A model generated the notes under the pieces. The model was not told the origin of the DNA. It was given only the letters and a program-made list of their open reading frames with translations, and made no database searches. The position numbers and the translations under genes were made by a program. Of a DNA stretch of 64,000 bases, positions 41,844 through 49,538 are shown one piece after another. The first letter of the stretch is position 1, and every line of letters starts with the position of its first letter. The stretch is from CAXMST01 sp038206985. Its GTDB lineage: Bacteria; Actinomycetota; Thermoleophilia; Solirubrobacterales; 70-9. The stretch spans positions 1 through 64,000 of the forward strand of contig JBBRAH010000016.1 in assembly GCA_038206985.1 (NCBI GenBank). Direction: 5' to 3'.

Positions 41844-41995
41844 CTACTTCCTCTTCCGGTCATCTGAGTTGATGTTGGTGTGGTGGGAACACTTGCAAAA
41901 GCCTCGGATCTCCCTTGATCATGCGGCCTTTTGGGTGTTGAAAACGTTGTGGACATTGCTTGCAATGGTGGATATCGCAGAGGGGGCCGAGCTTT
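41844..41995. other. Candidate oriC (dnaA-dnaN intergenic region)
   Basis: 152 bp, A/T-rich compared with its surroundings. Minus-strand ATGTCCACA (41948-41956) differs by one base from the actinobacterial DnaA box TTGTCCACA, and ATATCCACC (41967-41975) is a weaker match; a further ATATCCACC is at 42049-42057 inside dnaA. A perfect CATTGC-TT-GCAATG palindrome (41954-41967) joins the two. Many actinobacteria have oriC here, but usually longer and with more boxes. Confidence 0.4.
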
Positions 41996-43384
41996 TCAGG
42001 TCGGCTCGGGGGCGATGTGGAGACGTTCGTGGATTGCTTCCAGAGCACGGTGGATATCGGACCCCGGCTCGAGTTGCTTTTCGATGGTGCGGATCGAGTG
42101 CAGCACAGTGGAGTGATCGCGGTTGAAGGCGCGGGAGATCTCGGCCAGCGAATGCGAGGTGGACTTGCGCGAGACGAACATGGCGAGTTGCCGGGCGCGA
42201 ACCAGATTGGGCGGCCGGCGTGAGGAGCAGAGGTCGGCGCGAGAGACGCGCAAGACGTCGCAGGTTGCCTGTTGGATGGCGTCGAGGCTGGGCTCACCGG
42301 GAGTCTCGAGGGGAAGCGATTCGGTCAACTCACCGCTGCGGCCGCGGGGCGCCAGGGCCTCGCGGACCAGTTCAGGCGTGGGCGTTTCGCCGAGGAGCGA
42401 GGCGAACGCGGAGACACGGGTCAGGGCGCCCTCGAGCTTGCGCAGGTTGGCGGGCACGCTGACCGCGATCTGGCGCAGGACCTCGATATCCGGGACTCCC
42501 ATGGCGCGTTCGGCTGCGAGCCGGCGCAGCAGGGCGACCCGGGTCTGCAGGTCGGGTCCCTTTACCTCCACGGTGAGGCCCCAGGCGAAGCGGTCGCGCA
42601 TGCGCTCGGTGAGGGCCTCGATGGCCTCGGGCGGACGGTCGCTGGAGAGAACGATCTGGCTGCCGGCCGCGTAGAGCTCATTGAAGGTGTGGAAGAACTC
42701 GTCCTCGGTCTTCGCCTTGCCCTCGAGGAACTGCACATCGTCGATGAGCAGAGCCCCGACTGAGCGGTACTTGCGTTTGAAGGCCTCGGCGCCGCCACCC
42801 TTACCGCCGGAGCGCAGGGCGGAGACGAACTCGGAGGTGAAGCGCTCCGCTGTGGTGTAGACGACCGTCACGTCGGGTCGCTGCCGGCGCAGGTAGTTGG
42901 CGATCGAGACGAGCAGGTGGGTCTTGCCGAGGCCTGGGTCGCCGTAGAGGAACAGGGGGTTATAGGACTCGCCGGGAGATTCGGCGACGGAGAGCGCCGC
43001 CGCATGGGCAAAGCGATTACCGGAGCCGATCACAAATCGGTCGAAGTCCAGATCCCGCTCCAGGCCCGCCGGAATGGAGGAGGCGGAGGAACCGTTGGTG
43101 GCCGTCGCCCCCCCGGCAGTCTGGTTGGCCGGGTCGGCGAAGACGATCTCGGTCACGCTCGGGGCGCGGCGCTGCAGAGCGGCGATGGCGAGCGAGCCAT
43201 AGCGGCGCTCGAACCAATCCCGGACCCGGTCAGGCCCCTGTACGTAGAGCCTGCTGCCCTGCAGGCCGACGGCGCGCAGCGGCTCCAGCCAACTCTCAAA
43301 GGCGGAGGCGGGCAGGGTGTGGCGCAGATCCTCGCGGACCGCCTCCCAGATCTCATTCAGTTCCTGGCCAGGGGAATCTGCCAC
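41996..43384 (-). CDS. dnaA: Chromosomal replication initiator DnaA
   Basis: 462 residues, GTG start with GGAGG 3 bp and AAGGAG 12 bp upstream. Domain I binds helicase (LNEIWEAVREDLRHTLPASA). AAA+ domain: NPLFLYGDPGLGKTHLLVSI (Walker A), ALLIDDVQFLEGKAKTEDE (Walker B), sensor SDRPPEAIEALTERMRDRFA. The C-terminal helix-turn-helix carries AEISRAFNRDHSTVLHSI, the DnaA-box-reading signature. Domain II linker is short, as in small actinobacterial DnaA. Confidence 0.97.
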   Translation of the reverse strand: MADSPGQELNEIWEAVREDLRHTLPASAFESWLEPLRAVGLQGSRLYVQGPDRVRDWFERRYGSLAIAALQRRAPSVTEIVFADPANQTAGGATATNGSSASSIPAGLERDLDFDRFVIGSGNRFAHAAALSVAESPGESYNPLFLYGDPGLGKTHLLVSIANYLRRQRPDVTVVYTTAERFTSEFVSALRSGGKGGGAEAFKRKYRSVGALLIDDVQFLEGKAKTEDEFFHTFNELYAAGSQIVLSSDRPPEAIEALTERMRDRFAWGLTVEVKGPDLQTRVALLRRLAAERAMGVPDIEVLRQIAVSVPANLRKLEGALTRVSAFASLLGETPTPELVREALAPRGRSGELTESLPLETPGEPSLDAIQQATCDVLRVSRADLCSSRRPPNLVRARQLAMFVSRKSTSHSLAEISRAFNRDHSTVLHSIRTIEKQLEPGSDIHRALEAIHERLHIAPEPT

Positions 43385-43453
43385 GGGCCTCCACAGCTCC
43401 TTGTCGGTGTCGTCGTTTCCCCCGCACCGCCGGTCGTCGCCGTCGATTCGGGA

Positions 43454-43477
43454 CGGACCCGGTCGAGACCGGGTCCG
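43454..43477. promoter_or_regulatory. Perfect 24-bp palindrome in the dnaA-rpmH intergenic region
   Basis: CGGACCCGGTC and its complement separated by GA, about 70 bp before dnaA and 138 bp before rpmH. It may be an operator or a strong hairpin in the dnaA leader; the rest of the 230-bp gap shows no DnaA boxes. Confidence 0.55.
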
Positions 43478-43580
43478 CGGCGATCATAGGTCGACCTCGG
43501 CGGGCGCACAGAGGACGTCGCGATGAACCCCGCAAATCACGGCGAAAGCCGACCGGGACCCCCAGATGCACGTCTGCTCC

Positions 43581-43586
43581 TATACT
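43581..43586 (+). promoter_or_regulatory. -10 box of rpmH
   Basis: TATACT, 28 bp before ATG 43615; the -35 region is weak. The 12-mer ATACTGCGCGAC that spans it recurs at the ymdB promoter. Confidence 0.5.
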
Positions 43587-43614
43587 GCGCGACCCGCGAA
43601 CACGGGAAGCAACG

Positions 43615-43749
43615 ATGAAGCGAACCTGGCAGCCAAAAAAGAGGAAGCGAGCCCGCACCCACGGGTTCCGCTCCCGCATGCAGAGCAGGCACGGACGGGA
43701 AGTCCTGCGCCGCCGACGTCGCAAGGGCCGCAAGAGCCTCACCGTTTAG
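43615..43749 (+). CDS. rpmH: 50S ribosomal protein L34
   Basis: 44 residues. MKRTWQPKKRKRARTHGFRS is the invariant L34 start, followed by RMQSRHGREVLRRRRRKGRK and a final SLTV. Small highly basic protein of the large subunit. GGGAAG lies 6 bp before the ATG. It begins the rightward rpmH-rnpA-yidD-yidC-jag-rsmG operon opposite dnaA, as in most bacteria. Confidence 0.97.
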   Translation: MKRTWQPKKRKRARTHGFRSRMQSRHGREVLRRRRRKGRKSLTV

Positions 43750-43761
43750 ACGGCCGAGCCT

Positions 43762-44142
43762 GTGTCTGACTCCGGAGGCGAGAGGCGCAAACGGGGTCGG
43801 CTCTCACGGAGCGGCGACTTCGACCGTGCCTATCGGGACGGTCGTTCCCATGCCAACCGGCACGTCGTGCTCTACGCCTTCCCCCGTGATCCCGAGGATC
43901 AGGGCGACGAGGTGCGCCTGGGAATCTCCGTCGGCCGCAAGGTCGGGGGAGCCGTTGAGCGCAACAAGGTGAAGCGCACCATGCGCGAGGCTTTCTGGCA
44001 GTTGGCTGAGCAACTGCCGCCCGGCTACGATTTCGTGCTCGTCGGCCGCGCGGGCGTCCTGGACCTGATCGAGCGCGAGGGCACCGACGGACTGAGGTCC
44101 TCTGTCGCGGATTTGCTCAAGCAGGCCGGCGGTTCCGGATGA
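43762..44142 (+). CDS. rnpA: Ribonuclease P protein component
   Basis: 126 residues, GTG start. Assists the RNase P RNA in trimming tRNA 5' ends. Typical pattern: RLSRSGDFDRAYRDGRSHAN, EVRLGISVGRKVGGAVERNK, VKRTMREAFWQL, the RNR-like basic motif being ERNKVKR. Starts 13 bp after rpmH and overlaps yidD by four bases. Confidence 0.95.
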   Translation: MSDSGGERRKRGRLSRSGDFDRAYRDGRSHANRHVVLYAFPRDPEDQGDEVRLGISVGRKVGGAVERNKVKRTMREAFWQLAEQLPPGYDFVLVGRAGVLDLIEREGTDGLRSSVADLLKQAGGSG

Positions 44143-44585
44143 GTGAGCTCGAGGGCACGGATCGCAAGCGCCCCGTTTCACGTGAAACGGGGTCCGACTC
44201 CGAGATCCCGGCCGAGGCCGCCGCCGCACCCGGGGCCGTTTCACGTGAAACGGAGCAGGCCACCCACCGCAGTCCGCTCCGCCGCCTCGGCACCACGCTC
44301 GCCCTGGCTCCGATCCGCTTCTACCGCCGCCTCATTTCACCGCTGCTCGGGCCCCGCTGCCGCTACTACCCGACCTGCTCGGCCTATGCCGAGGAGGCGG
44401 TGAGGACGCTTGGACCGGCGCGCGGCATTATCGTGGCGTCCTGGCGGGTACTCAGATGCAATCCGATGAGCCCGGGCGGACTCGATCCGCTCGAGAACCG
44501 TAGGCTCTTCCGCCCCAAGGACAAGACCCGGGCCGCCGCTGCCGCCGGCTGCACCAAGCACAAAGCCCACGCAAAAGCACAATGA
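44139..44585 (+). CDS. yidD: Membrane protein insertion efficiency factor YidD, with N-terminal extension encoding parS
   Basis: 148 residues. The conserved part (about 55-125) is ALAPIRFYRRLISPLLGPRC, RYYPTCSAYAEEAVRTLG, and CNPMSPGGLDPL, the cysteine-bearing YidD domain that helps YidC insert membrane proteins. The first 50 residues are unrelated to the usual family start and look disordered; they include two copies of VSRET produced by two perfect parS palindromes read in the same frame 63 bp apart. Overlaps rnpA by four bases and yidC by four. Confidence 0.93.
   Translation: MSELEGTDRKRPVSRETGSDSEIPAEAAAAPGAVSRETEQATHRSPLRRLGTTLALAPIRFYRRLISPLLGPRCRYYPTCSAYAEEAVRTLGPARGIIVASWRVLRCNPMSPGGLDPLENRRLFRPKDKTRAAAAAGCTKHKAHAKAQ
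44171..44192. promoter_or_regulatory. parS site 1 (ParB binding)
   Basis: GTTTCACGTGAAAC core at 44175-44188, the universal parS consensus, inside a 22-bp perfect palindrome with CCCC/GGGG ends. Lies within yidD, about 3.4 kb from parB. Confidence 0.93.
44236..44253. promoter_or_regulatory. parS site 2 (ParB binding)
   Basis: GTTTCACGTGAAAC core at 44238-44251 in an 18-bp perfect palindrome; 63 bp (21 codons) from site 1, so both are read as VSRET in yidD. Confidence 0.93.
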
Positions 44586-45361
44586 GCTTCACACCACTTC
44601 TCGCATCGATCTTCACGGATATCCCAGAGGCGATCGTCGTCTTCTTCCACGACACCGTGGGCTTCGGTTGGGGCCCGTCGATCATCGCCCTGACCTTCAC
44701 GGTGCGCCTCGCGATCATGCCGCTCTCGATCTCCCAGATTCGCTCGATGCGCAAGCTGCAGGCGCTGCAGCCGCAGTTGAAGATGATTCAGGAGAAGTAC
44801 AAGGACGACAAGCAGCAACAGCAGCAGCAGATGATGAAGTTCTACCAGGAGGAGGGCGTCAATCCGCTTGCCTCCTGCTTCCCGCTGCTGCTCCAGCTGC
44901 CGGTCTTCTTCGCGCTCTACCTGATGCTGAAGAGCGAGAGCTTCCAGGAGGACGTGATGAACAGCTCCAGCCAGGGATTCCTGTTCATCGACTCGGTGAT
45001 CGAGAAGCCCGAGCCGTTTTTCTTCGTCACCTTCACGCTGATCATCCTCTTCGTCGGCACCCAGCTCGCCGCCGGCCTCGCGATGCAGATCCGGGGACAG
45101 AAGATCGAGGGCCCGCAGCGCTTCATCGTCTACGGCCTGCCGCTGGCCTTCGCCCCGTTCGTGGCCAGCTTTGAGGCGGGGCTCGCCATCTACTGGATCT
45201 CGACGAACGTCTGGACCTTCGCCCAGCAGCAGGTCGTCTACAGCTTCATGCCCCTTCCGGAGCAGAAATCGAAGGAGGAGCTGGAGGCCGCCATCGAGGC
45301 CGCAAAGCCCCCACCCCCGCCGCCGCGCAAGAAGAAGAAACGCAGCGGAAAGCGACGATAG
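44582..45361 (+). CDS. yidC: Membrane protein insertase YidC/Oxa1
   Basis: 259 residues, the short Gram-positive type without a periplasmic domain. About five helices; family motifs TVRLAIMPLSISQIRSMRKL with the conserved groove Arg, NPLASCFPLLLQLPVFFALY, and AGLAIYWISTNVWTFAQQ. The cytoplasmic hairpin contains a run of six Gln (KDDKQQQQQQMMKF). The basic C-terminal tail (PPPPPPRKKKKRSGKRR) should contact the ribosome. Overlaps yidD. Confidence 0.95.
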   Translation: MSFTPLLASIFTDIPEAIVVFFHDTVGFGWGPSIIALTFTVRLAIMPLSISQIRSMRKLQALQPQLKMIQEKYKDDKQQQQQQMMKFYQEEGVNPLASCFPLLLQLPVFFALYLMLKSESFQEDVMNSSSQGFLFIDSVIEKPEPFFFVTFTLIILFVGTQLAAGLAMQIRGQKIEGPQRFIVYGLPLAFAPFVASFEAGLAIYWISTNVWTFAQQQVVYSFMPLPEQKSKEELEAAIEAAKPPPPPPRKKKKRSGKRR

Positions 45362-45375
45362 GAGCCAGAACCGAG

Positions 45376-45870
45376 ATGAGCGAGCAGGAAGCAGCAGCAC
45401 CCGTTCTCCCCGAGGATCCGGCGGACCGCGTCGCCGCGGTCATCGACCGCATGCTCGACGAGATGGACCTCGATGCGGACGTGGAGGTTGACGAGCAGGA
45501 CGAGGAGATCCTCGCCACGATCGACGGCGCCGACGACCTCGGTGTCCTCATCGGTCGCCGGGGGCAGACCCTCGATGCCCTGCAGCTCATCTGTTACCGA
45601 GCCGCCTTCCAGGGCCGCTCCGATCGCAAGCGGGTAACGGTCGACGCGGCCGGCTACCGCGAGCGCCGCCGCGATCTGCTCACCGAGGAGGCCGAGGTCG
45701 CCGCGGAGCGCGCGGTGCGCAACGGGGAGAGCATGCGCATGGAGCCGATGTCGGCCAGCGAGCGCCGCATGGTCCACGAGGTGCTCAAGGAGCGCACCGA
45801 CGTCGAGACCTTTAGCGAGGGCGACGATCCCGAGCGCCGAGTGGTGGTCGCTCCGCTGCTCTCCGATTGA
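45376..45870 (+). CDS. jag: Jag/KhpB RNA-binding protein (KH + R3H)
   Basis: 164 residues. An acidic N-terminus (no long Jag_N domain), a KH domain with LGVLIGRRGQTLDALQLICY (GxxG loop GRRG), and a C-terminal R3H domain (RRMVHEVLKERTDVETFSEG). Jag/KhpB binds small RNAs and mRNAs and in other bacteria links to YidC and to kinase control of the wall. Between yidC (14 bp) and rsmG (4-base overlap). Confidence 0.92.
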   Translation: MSEQEAAAPVLPEDPADRVAAVIDRMLDEMDLDADVEVDEQDEEILATIDGADDLGVLIGRRGQTLDALQLICYRAAFQGRSDRKRVTVDAAGYRERRRDLLTEEAEVAAERAVRNGESMRMEPMSASERRMVHEVLKERTDVETFSEGDDPERRVVVAPLLSD

Positions 45871-46574
45871 GCTCCGCTCAGCCGGACTTTCTCTCCCTCG
45901 AGGGCCCCGCGCGGGCCGCGATCGACACTGTGCTCGAGCTGCTCGAGCGCGATCCTGCCGCCCCGAGCACGGTCCGGAGGCTCAGCGAGGCCCGCAAGGT
46001 GCACGTCGCCGACAGCCTCAGCGGGCTCGGATTCGAGCGACTGCGGGAGGCTGCGCGGGTCTGCGATGTCGGCTCTGGAGCGGGCTTTCCGGGCCTCGTC
46101 CTCGCCGCGGTGCTCCCCAGCGCCCACTTTGACCTGGTCGAATCCAATAGCCGCAAGTGCGAGTTCATGCGCCGAGCCGCTGAGGCCGCCGGCCTGCAGA
46201 ACGTGACGGTCGTCGACGCCCGGGCCGAGGAGTGGGCGGCTCCAGCCGCCGCCGGCCGCGAGGCCTACGATCTGGTCACCGCGCGCGCCGTCGCCCGGCT
46301 CAGCACGCTGGCCGAGCTCGCCTCCCCGTTGCTCGCAGCCGATGGCGCGCTGCTCGCCTGGAAGGGCCGCCGGGATGACGAGGAGGAGGCCGAGATGCTC
46401 CGTGCCTCCGACCAGCTCGCGATGCGCCCGGCGGAAATCCGCTGGGTCGGGCCTTATGCGGGCAGCACCAATCGCCACCTGCACCTGGTCTGCAAATCGG
46501 GCCCGACGCCGGAGGGCCTGCCGCGGCGAGCAGGCATGGCGAAGAAGCGGCCACGCGGCTCATCGGGCACCTAG
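45867..46574 (+). CDS. rsmG: 16S rRNA (guanine-N7)-methyltransferase RsmG
   Basis: 235 residues, TTG start overlapping the jag stop. SAM-binding motif VCDVGSGAGFPGLVLA, then FDLVESNSRKCEFMRRAAEA, VTVVDARAEEW and YDLVTARAVARLSTLAELA with the conserved ARA(V/F)A. Methylates G527 (E. coli numbering) of 16S rRNA; loss often gives low-level streptomycin resistance. A basic tail (MAKKRPRGSSGT) closes it. Last gene before the hairpin at 46653. Confidence 0.94.
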   Translation: MSSAQPDFLSLEGPARAAIDTVLELLERDPAAPSTVRRLSEARKVHVADSLSGLGFERLREAARVCDVGSGAGFPGLVLAAVLPSAHFDLVESNSRKCEFMRRAAEAAGLQNVTVVDARAEEWAAPAAAGREAYDLVTARAVARLSTLAELASPLLAADGALLAWKGRRDDEEEAEMLRASDQLAMRPAEIRWVGPYAGSTNRHLHLVCKSGPTPEGLPRRAGMAKKRPRGSSGT

Positions 46575-46652
46575 ATCGCCCGAACAAGCAGGTACCCGCA
46601 AAGCGCAGGGGCGGTCGCTCCGGAGCGGAGCCGGACCCTGGTAGGTGCAAAG

Positions 46653-46672
46653 TTCGCCGTATTTGCGGCGAA
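46653..46672 (+). terminator. Hairpin after rsmG
   Basis: TTCGCCG and CGGCGAA with a six-base loop, followed by TCCTT; ends the rpmH-rsmG unit before parA. Confidence 0.6.
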
Positions 46673-46762
46673 TCCTTCCGGCTTCCCCGGACGCTTGCAG
46701 GTGGCGGGCCCGGTGGTCGGGCAAGCGGCACCCGTGAGGACGGTGATTCGGAATCAGTCGTC

Positions 46763-46768
46763 TAGAGT
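46763..46768 (+). promoter_or_regulatory. -10 box of parA
   Basis: TAGAGT, 10 bp before ATG 46779; no Shine-Dalgarno between, so a leader of only a few bases is likely. Confidence 0.4.
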
Positions 46769-46778
46769 CGCCCGCTCG

Positions 46779-47537
46779 ATGGGCTACGTCTACGCGATCG
46801 CGAACCAGAAGGGCGGGGTGGGGAAGACCACCACGACCGTCAATCTCGGCGCCTGCATCGCCGACCTCGGCCGGCAGACCCTGGTAGTCGACCTCGACTC
46901 CCAGTGCAACGCGACCGTTGCCCTCGGCCTCGGCCGCGACGAGCGCCCCTCCACCTACGATTGCCTGTGCGGCGATACGTCGGTCGCTGAGGCCGCCCGG
47001 CCGGCGGGCGCCGACAACCTCTGGATCGTTCCCGCCAACCGGGATCTCGCCGGCGCCTCGGTAGAGCTGCCGACGCTCGAGCAGTCGCAGTTTCGTCTCC
47101 GGGACGGGCTCGGCGCGGTGCGCGAGCGGTTCGCGGCGACCCTGATCGACTGCCCCCCGTCGCTCGGGCCGGTCACGGTCAACGCCCTGGTCGCGGCCGA
47201 CCGGGTCATCGTGCCGGTGCAGGCCGAGTACCTGGCGCTGGAGGGACTGGTGCAGTTCCTCGACACGGTGCAGACGGTGCGCCGCGAGCTGAATCCCTCG
47301 CTGGTTCTGACCGGCTTGCTCATCACCATGGCCGACGACCGCACCCGATTGGCCCAGGACGTGGAACGAGAGCTGAGAGACCATTTCCCCGAGCTGGTGT
47401 TCGAGACCGTCGTGCCGCGCAGCGTGCGGGTGGCGGAGGCGCCGAGTTTCGCCCTGCCCGTGACCGAGCACGCCCCCGGCTCGCGTGGCGCACTCGCTTA
47501 CCGGGCTCTTGCCGGGGAGGTGCTCGCCCGTGGCTAA
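46779..47537 (+). CDS. parA: Chromosome partitioning ATPase ParA (Soj)
   Basis: 252 residues from ATG 46779; the frame is open further upstream but the protein normally begins at AIANQKGGVGKTTTTVNLGA (deviant Walker A). Also DLDSQCNATVALGLG, LIDCPPSLGPVTVNALVAAD (Walker B) and VPVQAEYLALEGLVQFLDT. It forms the DNA-bound gradient that moves ParB-parS complexes of the new origin. Overlaps parB by eight bases. Confidence 0.96.
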   Translation: MGYVYAIANQKGGVGKTTTTVNLGACIADLGRQTLVVDLDSQCNATVALGLGRDERPSTYDCLCGDTSVAEAARPAGADNLWIVPANRDLAGASVELPTLEQSQFRLRDGLGAVRERFAATLIDCPPSLGPVTVNALVAADRVIVPVQAEYLALEGLVQFLDTVQTVRRELNPSLVLTGLLITMADDRTRLAQDVERELRDHFPELVFETVVPRSVRVAEAPSFALPVTEHAPGSRGALAYRALAGEVLARG

Positions 47538-48393
47538 GACCAAGCGCGCCGGCATCGGCCGTGGCCTCTCCGCGATCCTGCCGGAACCGGAGGAGTCGGT
47601 CGGAGAGCTGCCCCGCGAAGTGCCGGTCGGGCTGATCCGGCCCAACCCGGAGCAACCGCGCAAGAGCTTCGATCCGGAAGCGCTCGAGCGCCTCGCCGAC
47701 TCCGTGGCCGAGGCGGGTGTGATCCAGCCGCTCGTCGTCCACAGCCTGCCCGACGGTCGCTACGAGTTGATCGCCGGCGAGCGCCGCTGGCGCGCCGCGC
47801 AGCAGGCGGGGCTCGAGGTCGTGCCGGTCGTCCTGCGCGACGAGGACGAGGGCCGTCGCCTGCAGACCGCCCTGATCGAGAACATGGCGCGCGAGGATCT
47901 GAACCCGATCGAGGAGGCGCGAGCCTGCGCCGCGCTGGTGGAGGAACTGGGGCTCAGCAAGGAGGAGACCGCCCGCCGCCTCGGCCGCTCGCGCTCGGGG
48001 ATCTCGAACCTGATCCGTCTCCTCGACCTGCCCGACCAGGTGCTGGACCTGCTCGCCGCCGGGGAGCTCAGCGAGGGCCACGGCCGCGCTCTGCTCGCCG
48101 TCAAGGGCCAGGACGAGCGCCGCCGGCTCGCCCGCGAGGCAGTAGCCGGGGGCTGGTCGGTCCGCGAGACCGAGAGCCGGGTCAAGGCCGCCGGAAAGCG
48201 GCCCCCCGGCGCCGGAAAGCGGGCCCCGCATCCCGACCAGGAGGCCGCGATCGGCAAAGCCGAAGACGCCATGGAGCGAGCTCTGGGCCACGAGGTTCGG
48301 GTGGCCCCGGCCGGCGCCGGGCTGAAGCTCGAGCTGCGTTTCGAGGACCTCGACGAGCTGCTGGCGCTCGCCGCATCGCTGAAGCGGCGCTGA
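47530..48393 (+). CDS. parB: Chromosome partitioning protein ParB (Spo0J)
   Basis: 287 residues, GTG start. CTPase domain: IRPNPEQPRKSFDPEALERL, YELIAGERRWRAAQQAGL (GxRR CTP-binding box), TALIENMAREDLNPIEEA (ENxxR). Helix-turn-helix ETARRLGRSRSGISNLIRLL reads parS. The C-terminal dimer domain is VRVAPAGAGLKLELRFEDLD. The two parS sites in yidD lie 3.3 kb upstream. Confidence 0.96.
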   Translation: MAKTKRAGIGRGLSAILPEPEESVGELPREVPVGLIRPNPEQPRKSFDPEALERLADSVAEAGVIQPLVVHSLPDGRYELIAGERRWRAAQQAGLEVVPVVLRDEDEGRRLQTALIENMAREDLNPIEEARACAALVEELGLSKEETARRLGRSRSGISNLIRLLDLPDQVLDLLAAGELSEGHGRALLAVKGQDERRRLAREAVAGGWSVRETESRVKAAGKRPPGAGKRAPHPDQEAAIGKAEDAMERALGHEVRVAPAGAGLKLELRFEDLDELLALAASLKRR

Positions 48394-48463
48394 AAGGCGC
48401 CGCTCCTGCCGGGCTCGCGACCGGGCGTCCAGCCCGCGTCCGCAGCGCTCGCAGCGGCCTGTC

Positions 48464-48469
48464 TAGAAT
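48464..48469 (+). promoter_or_regulatory. -10 box of the tRNA-Ile gene
   Basis: TAGAAT, 10 bp before the mature tRNA 5' end. Confidence 0.5.
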
Positions 48470-48479
48470 GCCCGCTCCC

Positions 48480-48553
<74 letters not shown>

Positions 48554-48574
48554 CTCGACTCCGGCCCGGCCAGC

Positions 48575-48919
48575 TCAGTACGCGTACAGCTCGACGCGGT
48601 ATCCGTCGGGATCGCGCACTTGCACGCGGGCCGGTCCGCGCTCGCTCCACTCGAGCTCCTCGACGCCCGCCCGCGCCAACCGATCCCGCGCGGCCACCAC
48701 CGCGGCGACGTCGTCGAGTTGGAATCCGAAGTGGTTGGTGCGCGGCAGTCCGGCCGGCACCTCGCCCTCGCTGAGCGCCAGCAGCGAGCCGTCCGCCCCA
48801 CCAAGGATCAGCAGGTGTCCGTCGTCGTGGACGCGCTCGGTGAGAGCGAAGTGTTCGCCGTAGAAGGCGGCCGACCGTTCGCGGTCGGAGACGGTCAGTG
48901 CGACGTGATCGAGGCGCAT
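48575..48919 (-). CDS. VOC family protein (glyoxalase/bleomycin-resistance fold)
   Basis: 114 residues from ATG 48919. Two beta-alpha-beta-beta-beta modules: MRLDHVALTVSDRERSAAFY at the start (His as first metal ligand), LLILGGADGSLLALSEGE, TNHFGFQLDDVAAVVAARDR (second His), and VQVRDPDGYRVELYAY (final Glu ligand). Substrate unknown; the metal site looks complete. A TATGAT box lies 9 bp before the ATG. Confidence 0.88.
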   Translation of the reverse strand: MRLDHVALTVSDRERSAAFYGEHFALTERVHDDGHLLILGGADGSLLALSEGEVPAGLPRTNHFGFQLDDVAAVVAARDRLARAGVEELEWSERGPARVQVRDPDGYRVELYAY

Positions 48920-48928
48920 CGGTTCGCG

Positions 48929-48934
48929 ATCATA
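48929..48934 (-). promoter_or_regulatory. -10 box of the VOC gene (leaderless)
   Basis: TATGAT on the minus strand, 9 bp before ATG 48919, with no Shine-Dalgarno. Confidence 0.45.
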
Positions 48935-48978
48935 CGTCGCGCCGCCGGGCCCGACCGGGTAGGGGAGAGGTGCGTACC

Positions 48979-48984
48979 TATAAT
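48979..48984 (+). promoter_or_regulatory. -10 box of the bifunctional nuclease gene
   Basis: Consensus TATAAT, 34 bp before ATG 49019, so this gene has a real 5' leader. Confidence 0.55.
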
Positions 48985-49018
48985 CGGCCTCTCCCGGGCC
49001 TGGGCCGGGGCGGCAACT

Positions 49019-49537
49019 ATGCAGAGAATGCAGATCTACGGCGTCTCCTTCGACATGGTCGGCAAACAGCCGATCGTGCTTTTGAAGACCGATGACGGCA
49101 ACAGGTTTCTCCCGATCTGGATCGGGCATCCCGAGGCGGCCGCGATCCTGATGAAACTTCAGGGAGCCTCGACGCCGCGCCCGATGACGCACGATCTGGT
49201 GACCGAGATGCTCGACCAGCTGGACGCCAAGTGCGAGCGCGTCTCAGTCACCGAACTGCGCGACAACACCTTCTACGCGACGATCACCCTCTCGGTCAAC
49301 GGCAGCGAGATCGAGATCGACTCCCGTCCCTCCGATGCCCTGGCGCTCGCGGTCCGGACCGACGCCCCGATCTTCGCGGCCGAGGACGTCATCGAGGAGT
49401 CCTCGATCGAGTTCGAGCACGAGGTCGAGGATCAGGAGGAGGTCGTCGAAAAGTTCAAGGATTTCCTCGAAGAGGTCTCGCCCGAGGACTTCATGGGAGA
49501 GGAGGGCGAGGGCCCCGAAGCTCCGCCGGCCGCCTGA
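49019..49537 (+). CDS. Bifunctional nuclease family protein (BFN/DUF151)
   Basis: 172 residues. Pattern MQIYGVSFDMVGKQPIVLLK, FLPIWIGHPEAAAILMKLQG, RPMTHDLVTEML, NTFYATITLSVNGSEIEIDS, RPSDALALAVRTDAPIFAAE, all diagnostic of the BFN domain. The tail is acidic (EEVSPEDFMGEEGEGPE). Plant and some bacterial members show RNase and DNase activity; the physiological role is not established. Convergent with the ligase gene, one base between stops. Confidence 0.9.
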   Translation: MQRMQIYGVSFDMVGKQPIVLLKTDDGNRFLPIWIGHPEAAAILMKLQGASTPRPMTHDLVTEMLDQLDAKCERVSVTELRDNTFYATITLSVNGSEIEIDSRPSDALALAVRTDAPIFAAEDVIEESSIEFEHEVEDQEEVVEKFKDFLEEVSPEDFMGEEGEGPEAPPAA

Positions 49538-49538
49538 C

